From Candidatus Lernaella stagnicola (GTDB taxonomy: Bacteria > Lernaellota > Lernaellaia > Lernaellales > Lernaellaceae), in the NCBI GenBank assembly GCA_030765525.1, contig JAVCCK010000045.1, positions 1 to 64,000 of the forward strand: a stretch of 64,000 nt of DNA. Reading direction: 5' to 3'. The notes under the pieces are model-generated. The model was not told where the DNA came from. It did not search any database and was given only the letters and a program-made list of their open reading frames with translations. The position numbers and the translations under genes were made by a program. Below are positions 41,628-49,767 of this stretch, in pieces (the stretch's first letter is position 1; each line of letters starts with the position of its first letter).

Positions 41628-43088
41628 GTGCGACTAGCGCTGGTATTCAATTCCTTTTCCTACAAGCTGCACGAGGAAAACCTGCGTGTCGTCCAGCGTT
41701 TCTTTGGGATGTTCCCCCCGCTGAGTCTGGCGTGGGTGGCGGCCATTGCCGAGCAACACGGCCACCAAGCCACGATCATCGACGCCCGCACCCTGCAACT
41801 CTCGCCCGATGATGTCGTCGACCGGTTGCGCGAATGGAAACCGGACCTGGTCGGCTTCATGATGACCACCTACATGTTCCGCGAAACCCTCCAATGGGCG
41901 CGGCACATCAAACAAGCTTTGGGCGTGCCGATCGTCGTGGGTGGCTACAACCTGCGCGTGTATCCCAAAGAAAGCCTGATGAACGACGTGGTCGATTTCG
42001 GCTGCGTGAACAGCGCGCTGGTCACCGTGCCGCGTCTGCTGGAGGAGTTCGAGGGCGCGCGGCGCTTCGACGACGTGCCGGGCCTGGTGTTCAAGCGCAA
42101 CAACGGCGAGATCGTACAGACGCCCAGCGCCGCCGAGGAAGAGAAGTTCACCGACTATCCCTTCCCGTGGCGCAGCGGCCTGCCCAACGACCTGTACGAG
42201 GAGTTCCCGACCGAGCGCAAGAATTTCACGGTGATGGTCACCTCGAAGGGGTGCCCGATGAGTTGCACGTTCTGCGAGGCGGGCGGCACTTCCTACAACC
42301 CGCGGACCGTCACGCAGGTCGTGGACGAGATGGAAATTTGCTACTACCAATACGGCGTGCGCGAAATCGATATCTTCGACTATGAATTCGCCATCAACCG
42401 CAAGCGTACGGCGGCGATATGCGATGAAATCATCCGGCGCAAACTGGATATCACCTGGGCTTGCCGCTCGCGCATCGACTCGGTGAACGAGGAATTGCTG
42501 CGCAAGATGAAGCAGGCGGGTTGCCGCCGCATTTACTTCGGCATCGAGTCGGGCTTGCAGTCGGTGCTCGACGCGATCAACAAGAAAATCACCATCGGGC
42601 AAATTCGCGACACGGTGGCGCTGACCCAGGAAAAGGGAATCCGCACGCTGGGTTTCTTCTTGGTCGGCGTGCCCGGAGAGACGAAACAGACCTTCGCCGA
42701 GACCGTCAAATTCGCCAAGAGCCTCGGTTTGGACTATGTGCAGTTTTCGAAGTTGACCGCCAAACCCCTCACGAGTATGTGGCGCGACATGGCCGCCGCC
42801 GGCAACGACTATTGGCGCGACTACGTACTGGGCTTGGTGGAGGAAAGAGCCCTGGATCGGCCGTGGACGCAGCTTAGTAACGAGGAAATCGACGAGATCA
42901 CCAAACGCGCCTACATTCACTTTCACTCAAGACCCAGCTTTTTGCTCAAGCATACGCTGCGGGTGCGTTCGTTCGCCGAGTTCAAGCGCAAATTCGTCGG
43001 CTTCCTGGAAATGATGTTGAAGCAGGAAGACCACAGCGAGGATTGGCTCGCCAAAAAACGCCGCTTCGAAGCCTATCATTCAGGCTGA
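41628..43088 (+). CDS. B12-binding-domain radical SAM protein
   Basis: This is a 486-residue protein. GTG 41628 has AAGGAG 6 nt upstream; the frame extends to 41550 without one. The N-terminal part resembles a cobalamin-binding fold (FPPLSLAWVAAIAEQHGHQATIIDARTLQ ... PDLVGFMMTTYMFRETLQWARHIK ... PIVVGGYNLRVYP), although the His of DxHxxG is not seen. The radical SAM motif is SKGCPMSCTFCEAGG, and IYFGIESGLQSVLDAINKKIT and GFFLVGVPGETKQTF follow. Substrate unknown; such proteins often make or modify lipids, hopanoids or peptides. It precedes a TM1266-like gene. Confidence 0.85.
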   Translation: MRLALVFNSFSYKLHEENLRVVQRFFGMFPPLSLAWVAAIAEQHGHQATIIDARTLQLSPDDVVDRLREWKPDLVGFMMTTYMFRETLQWARHIKQALGVPIVVGGYNLRVYPKESLMNDVVDFGCVNSALVTVPRLLEEFEGARRFDDVPGLVFKRNNGEIVQTPSAAEEEKFTDYPFPWRSGLPNDLYEEFPTERKNFTVMVTSKGCPMSCTFCEAGGTSYNPRTVTQVVDEMEICYYQYGVREIDIFDYEFAINRKRTAAICDEIIRRKLDITWACRSRIDSVNEELLRKMKQAGCRRIYFGIESGLQSVLDAINKKITIGQIRDTVALTQEKGIRTLGFFLVGVPGETKQTFAETVKFAKSLGLDYVQFSKLTAKPLTSMWRDMAAAGNDYWRDYVLGLVEERALDRPWTQLSNEEIDEITKRAYIHFHSRPSFLLKHTLRVRSFAEFKRKFVGFLEMMLKQEDHSEDWLAKKRRFEAYHSG

Positions 43089-43199
43089 GCGGCGCGCGGC
43101 CGATGCCCGCTTGCTCGTACCCGCGATGCCGGCTGCCGTTCGACCCATGGGGCCGGCCGCCGACCTTAACCAACGTTCAACGGAAAAAGGAGTAATTCG

Positions 43200-43463
43200 G
43201 TGGACCACCACATCATCCTCGGCATTCACGTCATCGATCGTATCGAGCGTGCCGGCGACGTGCAGGAAGTGCTATCGGAATTCGGCTGCAACATCAAAAC
43301 CCGCATCGGCTTGCACGATGTGGCCAACGCCGAATGCGCGCCCAGCGGCGTTATCCTCCTGGAGATGTTCGGCACCGAAGATCTCGTCGAAGAGTGCGAG
43401 CAGGCCCTGGCCGCCATCGAGGGCGTCGACGTGAAAAAGATGGTGTTCGAACACTCTGCCTAA
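43200..43463 (+). CDS. TM1266-like small ferredoxin-fold protein (iron-only hydrogenase system regulator family)
   Basis: This is an 87-residue protein from GTG 43200, with AAGGAG 8 nt upstream. The pattern IILGIHVIDRIERAGDVQEVLSEFG, NIKTRIGLHDV and GVILLEMFG, with a final beta strand VDVKKMVFEH, matches the ACT/NikR-C-like TM1266 family, which usually lies in [FeFe]-hydrogenase gene sets. No hydrogenase genes are seen here. It may bind a small ligand and regulate a redox enzyme elsewhere in the genome. Confidence 0.7.
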   Translation: MDHHIILGIHVIDRIERAGDVQEVLSEFGCNIKTRIGLHDVANAECAPSGVILLEMFGTEDLVEECEQALAAIEGVDVKKMVFEHSA

Positions 43464-43488
43464 GCCCATCGCCCGAACGGAAGGCCGC

Positions 43489-44871
43489 ATGAACCGACGC
43501 GAGTTCCTCCAAGCCGCCATGTGCGCGACGCTGGCCGGCACGACCGGCTGCTATAACCGACGGCCGCGCCGCCCGGTCTACTTCGCCGCCCCGCCGGAGC
43601 CGGCCCCCGCCAACGTCGTGATCATCTCCCTGGACACCCTGCGGGCCGATCGCCTGGGCGCCTACGGCTACCCCCGCGGCCTGACCCCCCATCTGGACAA
43701 GTTCGCCGCCGAGGCCGTGTTGTTCGAGCAATGCATCGCCCCGGCCCCCTACACCGCGCCGTCGCACGCCTCGCTGTTCACCGGCGTGATCCCGAGCGAC
43801 CACGGCTGCTTTCTGCGCCGCGGCCAAAAAACCGTGCAGATGAGCGAGAAGATCAACCGCGCCGTGCGCACGGCGGCCGAAATGATGCAGCAGGCGGGCT
43901 ACCGGACGGCTTCGGTCAACGGCGGGCTGCAAGTGTCGCCGGTCTTCGGATTCGACCGGGGCTTTGCCGATTACGATTGTGATACCGAGCGCCGCTTCGA
44001 CGAAGCCAGCCGCCTGGCCCTGGAAAAACTGACCAAGGACCGCTTCTTTTTTTTCCTGCACAGCTACGAAATTCACGCGCCTTATCGTCCGCCCGCCGAT
44101 GACCTGGCGCGCCTGGGCTCGTATGAGGGGCCGCTCGATCCAACGCGCATCGACGGCGAGGACCTGGTCAACATTCACTATCAGAAAATCAAGCTGTCTG
44201 GAGCCGACCAGCAGCACGTGATCAACTGCTACGACGCCGAGGTGATCTCCGCCGACCGCGGCGTGGGCCGCTTTCTGGACGGCTTGGCCGCCCGCGATCT
44301 TTACGACGACAGCCTGATCGTCGTGACCTCCGACCACGGCGAGGAACTGGGCGAACACGGCAAGTGGGCGCTGCACTCGCACACCCTCTACGACGAACTG
44401 CTGCACGTGCCGCTGCTGGTGAAATTCCCCAAGGGGCGCTTCGGCGGGACGCGGGTGCCCGAACAGGTGCGCCTGATCGACGTGCTGCCCACGATCGTTG
44501 CGGCGATTGGACTGGACGCGCCGGACTACGCGACGGGCGTGGACCTGGTGACGCATTTCGGCGACTCGCGCCGCGATGATCTGGCGGCGGTCAGCCAATT
44601 GGACACCGAGCACGTGCTGCTTTCCTGCCTGCGGACCGGCGAGTACAAGCTCTATCGCGCTTCGGGCACGGGGAAAACGAAACTGGCGTATCTGGGGCCG
44701 CGTGGCGAGAGCCGTTTTTTTGGAACACCGGCCGAGCAGGCGCGACTCAGCGGCGAACTGACCGCCATGCTCGACCGCGAACTGGCACGCAACGATTTTG
44801 GTGCTTCCGAGAAAGTCGTCCTGGACGACCACATGCAGCAGAAGCTCAAAGAGCTCGGATACGTCCGCTAG
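43489..44871 (+). CDS. Tat-type lipoprotein of the sulfatase / alkaline phosphatase superfamily
   Basis: This is a 460-residue enzyme. MNRREFLQ is a twin-Arg-like start and GTTGC a lipobox (Cys21). The sulfatase fold is plain: VVIISLDTLRADRLGAYGY (metal Asp49), APYTAPSHASLFTG, SDHGEELGEHGKW. In true sulfatases the nucleophile is a formylglycine from Cys or Ser in C/S-x-P-S-R. Here it is Thr89 in TAPSH, as in phospho-transferases of the superfamily. It probably acts as a phosphodiesterase or phosphoethanolamine-type enzyme at the cell envelope. Confidence 0.8.
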   Translation: MNRREFLQAAMCATLAGTTGCYNRRPRRPVYFAAPPEPAPANVVIISLDTLRADRLGAYGYPRGLTPHLDKFAAEAVLFEQCIAPAPYTAPSHASLFTGVIPSDHGCFLRRGQKTVQMSEKINRAVRTAAEMMQQAGYRTASVNGGLQVSPVFGFDRGFADYDCDTERRFDEASRLALEKLTKDRFFFFLHSYEIHAPYRPPADDLARLGSYEGPLDPTRIDGEDLVNIHYQKIKLSGADQQHVINCYDAEVISADRGVGRFLDGLAARDLYDDSLIVVTSDHGEELGEHGKWALHSHTLYDELLHVPLLVKFPKGRFGGTRVPEQVRLIDVLPTIVAAIGLDAPDYATGVDLVTHFGDSRRDDLAAVSQLDTEHVLLSCLRTGEYKLYRASGTGKTKLAYLGPRGESRFFGTPAEQARLSGELTAMLDRELARNDFGASEKVVLDDHMQQKLKELGYVR

Positions 44872-44879
44872 GAAGACCC

Positions 44880-46478
44880 TCAGCCGCAGCAGCTTCCCGA
44901 GTCGTTATCGTTATCGTCATCATCCGAATTTGTGTCATCGTCCATGTCATCGTCATCGATTGTGTCGTCGTCGTCATCGGTTGCGTCGTCATCGGCGGCG
45001 TCGTCGTCATTGATTGTGTCGTCATCGGCGTCGTCGTCATCGATCGTATCGTCGTCGCCGGTCGTATCGTCGTCGCCGGTCGTATCGTCGTCGTCGTCAT
45101 CGGCCATGACCGGCCGGTAGCGTCCGGTGTGACGGCTGTCGGCTTGATGGGTGCGCCAGTGCACGCCGCCCTGACCGAGGAAGTAGTCGTCGGTCCGGAA
45201 CAGGTTGACCGAAAGGGTCGACTCGAAATAGCCGAGCACGCCGAATTCGGGAACGCCGTCGCCGTCCATATCGGCGATCGTGGCGCCGTTCAAGTACGTC
45301 CAACCGCCCACGCGCAGGGGCCAGCCGTCCAGCGCATCCCCGTCGGCGTTAACCGCGAACACGTTGCCGCGACCCTCCTCGGCGTTATTGTCGGTGTAGA
45401 GAATTTCCAACCGCAGGTCGCCGGTGAAATCGGCCAGAACGAAGTTGCCTTCAATGGAATTCTGGAGCAAAAGCGGGAAGGGAGCCAAATCCGTGCCGTC
45501 GTGATTGATCACGTATAAGTTCTCGGCGGCAATCGAACCGCCCGCGTGCCCGACGACCACTTCCAGGTCGCCGTTTCCGTCTACATCGCCCACCGCGGGC
45601 TCCGAAAAGCTCCACGCGTCGCCCAGGTCGTAAGGCCAGCCGGCCAGTTCCGTGCCATCGGGGTTGATGGCGTGCACTTGGTTGGAATCGCCGTGGGTCG
45701 CCACGAGAATTTGCAGATCGCCCTTTCCGGAAAGCGGCGCGAGCGCCGGCGAATCATAACTGTGGCTCTGGCCGCTGTAGGTGACCGGGAACCCCGACAG
45801 CAGCGTTCCGTCGATTTCGTAGGCGTACACGCTATAGAAGGAGCAAATCACGATTTCCACTTGGCCGTCGTCGTCGATATCGCCCACAGCGGCGCCGGTG
45901 GCCGGCACGTAATCCAGGGTTTTCGGCCAGCCGTTCAGCGTGGTCAGATCGCCGTTCAGGGCGTAAACCCAGCCGGTTTGGTTGCCGTGCTCGCCGATAA
46001 TGATTTCCAACTTCGGATCGCCGTCCAGGTTGACCAACGTGGGCGACATGTGCATCGAACCCTCATGCGCCAGCGTGGTGGAGTGCAGCAGGGTTCCGCC
46101 GCCGCTAAACACGTGCAATTTCGGAATGGGCGAGCCGCCGACTCCCGACCGGGTCGCCACGACGATCTCCGGCGCGTCGTCGCCCACCACATCGCCGACC
46201 GCAACAGGATATTGCGCCAGGCCCGTCAAGTTGGATTCGAACAATTTCGTGCCCACCCCGTTCCAGGCATAAAGTTTCTGCGCCGTGGTCCCGACAACGA
46301 CATCCAAATTCCCGTCGCCGTCGACATCGGCCATCACCAAACCGCGGGATTGGGCGAAGGTGACGTTTTCGGGCACGTTTTTGGGCCAACCGGGCAATTG
46401 TTCGATGTCTACCTGCGCCGCCGCGGGGGCAACCAGCAAAAACGAAATGAGGCTTATTATTACCAGCGAGAATTTCAT
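44880..46478 (-). CDS. Secreted FG-GAP/VCBS repeat protein with Asp-rich, Cys-terminated tail
   Basis: This is a 532-residue protein. GGAGG precedes ATG 46478 by 6 nt. A Sec signal peptide (MKFSLVIISLISFLLVAPAAAQ) is followed by about seven FG-GAP-like beta-propeller repeats with DVDGDGNLDVVVG, NLDGDPKLEIIIG, DIDDDGQVEIVI, DVDGNGDLEVVVG and DMDGDGVPEFGV calcium-binding loops. The last 75 residues are Asp-rich repeats ending NDNDSGSCCG. This end is nearly the same as in the C25 protease at 2546-4678 (NDDSGGCN), so both may be sorted by one system. Function: surface-bound propeller, perhaps for adhesion or binding of carbohydrate. Confidence 0.85.
   Translation of the reverse strand: MKFSLVIISLISFLLVAPAAAQVDIEQLPGWPKNVPENVTFAQSRGLVMADVDGDGNLDVVVGTTAQKLYAWNGVGTKLFESNLTGLAQYPVAVGDVVGDDAPEIVVATRSGVGGSPIPKLHVFSGGGTLLHSTTLAHEGSMHMSPTLVNLDGDPKLEIIIGEHGNQTGWVYALNGDLTTLNGWPKTLDYVPATGAAVGDIDDDGQVEIVICSFYSVYAYEIDGTLLSGFPVTYSGQSHSYDSPALAPLSGKGDLQILVATHGDSNQVHAINPDGTELAGWPYDLGDAWSFSEPAVGDVDGNGDLEVVVGHAGGSIAAENLYVINHDGTDLAPFPLLLQNSIEGNFVLADFTGDLRLEILYTDNNAEEGRGNVFAVNADGDALDGWPLRVGGWTYLNGATIADMDGDGVPEFGVLGYFESTLSVNLFRTDDYFLGQGGVHWRTHQADSRHTGRYRPVMADDDDDDTTGDDDTTGDDDTIDDDDADDDTINDDDAADDDATDDDDDTIDDDDMDDDTNSDDDDNDNDSGSCCG
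44899..45108 (-). repeat. Asp-codon-rich repeat in FG-GAP protein gene
   Basis: On the minus strand, GAC/GAT codons interrupted by Thr, Ala, Ile, Asn or Gly make units such as GDDDTT (repeated three times near 45060-45100, with near-identical DNA) and DDDATDDDD. The near-identical copies indicate recent slippage at this end of the array. Confidence 0.8.
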
Positions 46479-46656
46479 ACGTGACCTCCACAAATCTATC
46501 GAGAGTATGTACCAGTGAAAGCAAAAAACGGCAAATCGACCCCAAAACGGCGCCGAAACGAAAATAACGCAAAAGAAAGGAAACCGATTTACCGATGATA
46601 AAATAGACTGAGCGGCGTATTGTATGGCGGAAAATAACCTACCCAGGAGCACAAGG

Positions 46657-46932
46657 ATGAGCGTTCAATGGGTCGATACATCGATCGTCTCTATGATCGG
46701 TGGCGTCTCAAGGATGAGAAGTAAGATCATCGTAACCGGCGTTTTGTTAGCAGTGCTGGCGATTCTCTCGGTCGTTTGCGGCAGTCCCGGATGGTGGAGC
46801 GACCAAGCCGACCAACCGGAAGAGGCCGACCCCGCGGCGATCGATTACGTCGACGATGCGGATAAGTCCGTCCCGTCGTTGGACGTCAGTCCGATTCAAA
46901 CCGCAGCCATGGCTTCACTCGAAACAACCTGA
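46657..46932 (+). CDS. Small single-pass membrane protein with acidic tail
   Basis: This is a 91-residue protein. AGGAG is 7 nt before ATG 46657. A 31-residue start is followed by one membrane helix (IIVTGVLLAVLAILSVVCG) and an outer acidic segment (SDQADQPEEADPAAIDYVDDAD). No family is recognised. It is divergent from the FG-GAP gene and convergent with the glycosidase gene. Confidence 0.55.
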   Translation: MSVQWVDTSIVSMIGGVSRMRSKIIVTGVLLAVLAILSVVCGSPGWWSDQADQPEEADPAAIDYVDDADKSVPSLDVSPIQTAAMASLETT

Positions 46933-47006
46933 GGCGGGCCGCGTCGACTGCGGCGTGATACGGCGTACCCGCGCCATTTTCTATTACGGCAGCCCTGGTT
47001 ATCTCG

Positions 47007-49550
47007 TCAAAACGCCAGCGTGATCTTTGCCGAGCCGGTGCCGGTCGGCGTGATCTCGACCGCCCACAACTCCCCATCGACCCGAACGTTCGCCCCGGCG
47101 CTGCCGGTGGTCGTGACGGTCGGCTGCGCGGCGATCCCCGCCGGATCGACGTACACCGTGTGCTCGAACCCCAAAACGAGTTCCTGATTCCACGAAAGCT
47201 CCCGTTTCGCCGGGTTCCAGGACGGCGCGCTCAGGTCCACGCCACCCTGGCTGACGTGGCGGTTGCTGGAAACCAGGTAGGGGCGGTCCTGCACGGGACG
47301 CAGCACGATCACCCGGCTGTCGCGGGCCGGTACGTCGATTTCCACTGTGCTGGTGACGACGCCCAGGTCCGTCTGCGTCCAGTATTCGAAGGCCCGGTAG
47401 GGGCCGGTCAACTCGAGGTCGGACAACAAAATCGAGTGACGGCGCGTTTCTTCCGGGATCTCGGCCGGCGGGTTGACCGTGCGGTCCCAGTTGTTGCCCC
47501 AACTGTACAGGTGAAGCAGGAACCCGCCGGGGTTTCGGTCGGTCAGCGGCGTCAGCCAGACTTCCGGATACTCGCGGTCGAACAGATCCCACGGCACCCC
47601 CGTGATCCCGAGGTTGGGGATCATGCGCCGGTAGGTTTCGACCTCCGCGGCGGTCATCGTGGCGATTTCTTCCGCCAGGGACATCACGGCGCCGGAAAGC
47701 GCCACCAGCGTTGCCCAGGAGCGGTGCGGGATCAGGCCCAGGTGCTCGCGGAAGAAGATCTGGTCCGGATGGTTAACCCAGACCACGTTGTTCAGGTAGT
47801 AGCGGCGCGCCAACGCCTTGAGCCCAATCCGGATACCCGTGCCGTCGTACCCGCTGGTGTTGGACGACTCCGGGCAGCGCTCGCCCTGGGTATCGCCCCA
47901 GCACGGCCAGGAATCAATGCTGATGCGCATCGAGTCGCACAGGCCGTAATTGATGCCGTTCAGCAAAATGTTGATGAAGAACTTGTCCCACCCCAGGCCG
48001 TTGCGAAAGGCGATCAGCGCTTCCCGGTAGGTCTCCACCAGCGTCCGCGACGGGTCCTGCAACTCGGCCAGCATGATGTGGTAGTAAGCAAAATCGTATT
48101 TGACCGATTCGTATCCGTAGCCGGCGAACAGCTCGCCGGTTCCGCCCACGAAATCCACCACGTCTTCGCGCGAAAGGTCCAGCGGCACAGCGAACGACTG
48201 CATCAGGAGCTTGTACAGGGGATGCACCCGGCCCCCCCAGTCGGGATGGAGCCCCAACACCTCGGAGTTTCGCATCGCGTTGGTCGGGGAAACCCACAGT
48301 TCGGGAATCAACCCCTCGTCCCGAATCTGCTGGGCCAGAAAATCGACGCCGTCCGGAAAGCGTTCGTCGGAGGTCCAGTCCCCCCAGGTGTTCTCCCACC
48401 CCAGGTCAACCTGCATGGTGTTCATTCCGTAATCGCCGAAGGTCTCCACGATCCCGGCCAGGTTGTCCAGGATGATCTGCTGGTCGATCTTGTCGCTGTA
48501 GACGTACCAGGAATCCCAGCCCGCCATCGGTTCGTGGGTCAGCTCGATGGCCAGGCGGTCGGCGAGCAGGGCGGCGTAGCTCTCCAGGGCTTCGTGGGGT
48601 CGGCCGGTGAAAAGGTCCATCCAGAAAAGCTCCGAAGAGCGAACGCTTCCCGGCGGCTCGGCCCGGGCGATCAGGTAGCCGTTCCGGCTCTGGAAGGTGA
48701 ACCAGCCTTCGGTCCCGTTCCACTGCGGGTTCTTCTGGGAGTCAAAGCCAACGACCACTTCGGGGATCACCGATTCGAACGAGAGATAGCCCATGTGAAG
48801 GCTTTCCGCGTTGGCCCGGTCGAACAAAAGCGCGTTCCAGTTGGAGGCCGAGGAGGGCTTGTTGGTCAGGTACTGCCGCAGCATCCCCCGGCTGTAGGCG
48901 TAGTCGGCATACTGCAGGTCGGCATAGAAATCGAAGCTGAGCGCGGAGCCGTTTTGCAGGACCTGAACCGCAGCCGGCTCGCTTTTCATGAACAGGCCGC
49001 CGCGCGTTTCGGGCCCGACGTACACCGGGATCAACGAGACCAGGTCGCTTACACCGGCCGAGGTGAACTGCATCTCGGCAAGCAGCCCGCCGCCCTCCGG
49101 CATCAGCGTCAACGTGGTGGTGATTTGTCCGTGTTTGGTCTCCGGATAACGAAGCGTCACCTTCGTTCCTTCCACGGAGTCCTCAATCGTCACCGGCAAC
49201 AACCCCGCGAGGGCTCGGTTGGGCACGTGGACCGTTTGCTTCTGGATCACCGGTCCCGTGATTCCGGTCTCGATAGCGCTGGTGGCTCCCCGGACGTACC
49301 GGTACCCATCGATGTCGATGTGGAATAGTCCGTATCGGCGATCCACGGTGACGGTCACGTGGTCGTTGGTGACCTCGAGAACCGGGCGGTCGATGGTCGG
49401 GCCGTCGGTCGCGTCGTCATCGTCCGTCGCCGGTTCCGGTTCCGTCGAGGAGTCGTCGTCCTCGTCGCTCGCGCAGGAAGGCAGGCCGAAAACCAGAAGA
49501 AAAAGCAGGCTGAAAAGGGCGAGAATCGATGGAATCGTCTTGAGCGTCAA
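47007..49550 (-). CDS. GH36/GH27-like glycoside hydrolase lipoprotein with short Asp spacer
   Basis: This is an 847-residue lipoprotein. The lipobox is GLPSCAS (Cys near 26) and a short acidic spacer (DEDDDSSTEPEPATDDDDATDG) follows. A beta-sandwich domain of about 320 residues leads to a (beta/alpha)8 barrel: WDSWYVY, MQVDLGWENTWGDW, ERFPDGVDFLAQQIRDEGLIPELWVSP, VKYDF with the likely nucleophile Asp486, and RISIDSW with the likely acid/base Asp546. The 60-residue distance and order match clan GH-D alpha-galactosidases. A C-terminal beta domain follows. The substrate is probably an alpha-linked glycan outside the cell; the exact family is uncertain. Confidence 0.75.
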   Translation of the reverse strand: MTLKTIPSILALFSLLFLLVFGLPSCASDEDDDSSTEPEPATDDDDATDGPTIDRPVLEVTNDHVTVTVDRRYGLFHIDIDGYRYVRGATSAIETGITGPVIQKQTVHVPNRALAGLLPVTIEDSVEGTKVTLRYPETKHGQITTTLTLMPEGGGLLAEMQFTSAGVSDLVSLIPVYVGPETRGGLFMKSEPAAVQVLQNGSALSFDFYADLQYADYAYSRGMLRQYLTNKPSSASNWNALLFDRANAESLHMGYLSFESVIPEVVVGFDSQKNPQWNGTEGWFTFQSRNGYLIARAEPPGSVRSSELFWMDLFTGRPHEALESYAALLADRLAIELTHEPMAGWDSWYVYSDKIDQQIILDNLAGIVETFGDYGMNTMQVDLGWENTWGDWTSDERFPDGVDFLAQQIRDEGLIPELWVSPTNAMRNSEVLGLHPDWGGRVHPLYKLLMQSFAVPLDLSREDVVDFVGGTGELFAGYGYESVKYDFAYYHIMLAELQDPSRTLVETYREALIAFRNGLGWDKFFINILLNGINYGLCDSMRISIDSWPCWGDTQGERCPESSNTSGYDGTGIRIGLKALARRYYLNNVVWVNHPDQIFFREHLGLIPHRSWATLVALSGAVMSLAEEIATMTAAEVETYRRMIPNLGITGVPWDLFDREYPEVWLTPLTDRNPGGFLLHLYSWGNNWDRTVNPPAEIPEETRRHSILLSDLELTGPYRAFEYWTQTDLGVVTSTVEIDVPARDSRVIVLRPVQDRPYLVSSNRHVSQGGVDLSAPSWNPAKRELSWNQELVLGFEHTVYVDPAGIAAQPTVTTTGSAGANVRVDGELWAVEITPTGTGSAKITLAF

Positions 49551-49767
49551 GGATTTATCCCCCCGCGTTCTACAAAGAACGGTATCGACTTATTCCGCCG
49601 GGATTTATTGTGTGTTTCGATAGCGGATTTTACCGCGTGACCCCCGGAAAGCAAACATTTTCGCAATGGGATCCCGCGGTTGGACAGATTGGCTTTGCCG
49701 CTGATGGGGGGGATTCGGGTTTAGGCCGCTTCTTTGGCGGCTTTCATGACGGCGCGGGCTCGGCGAT

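Noticed and set aside
47160-49328. 722-codon plus-strand frame opposite the GH36-like gene
   Set aside because: Same shadow effect; no ribosome site, no signal peptide and no recognisable fold.
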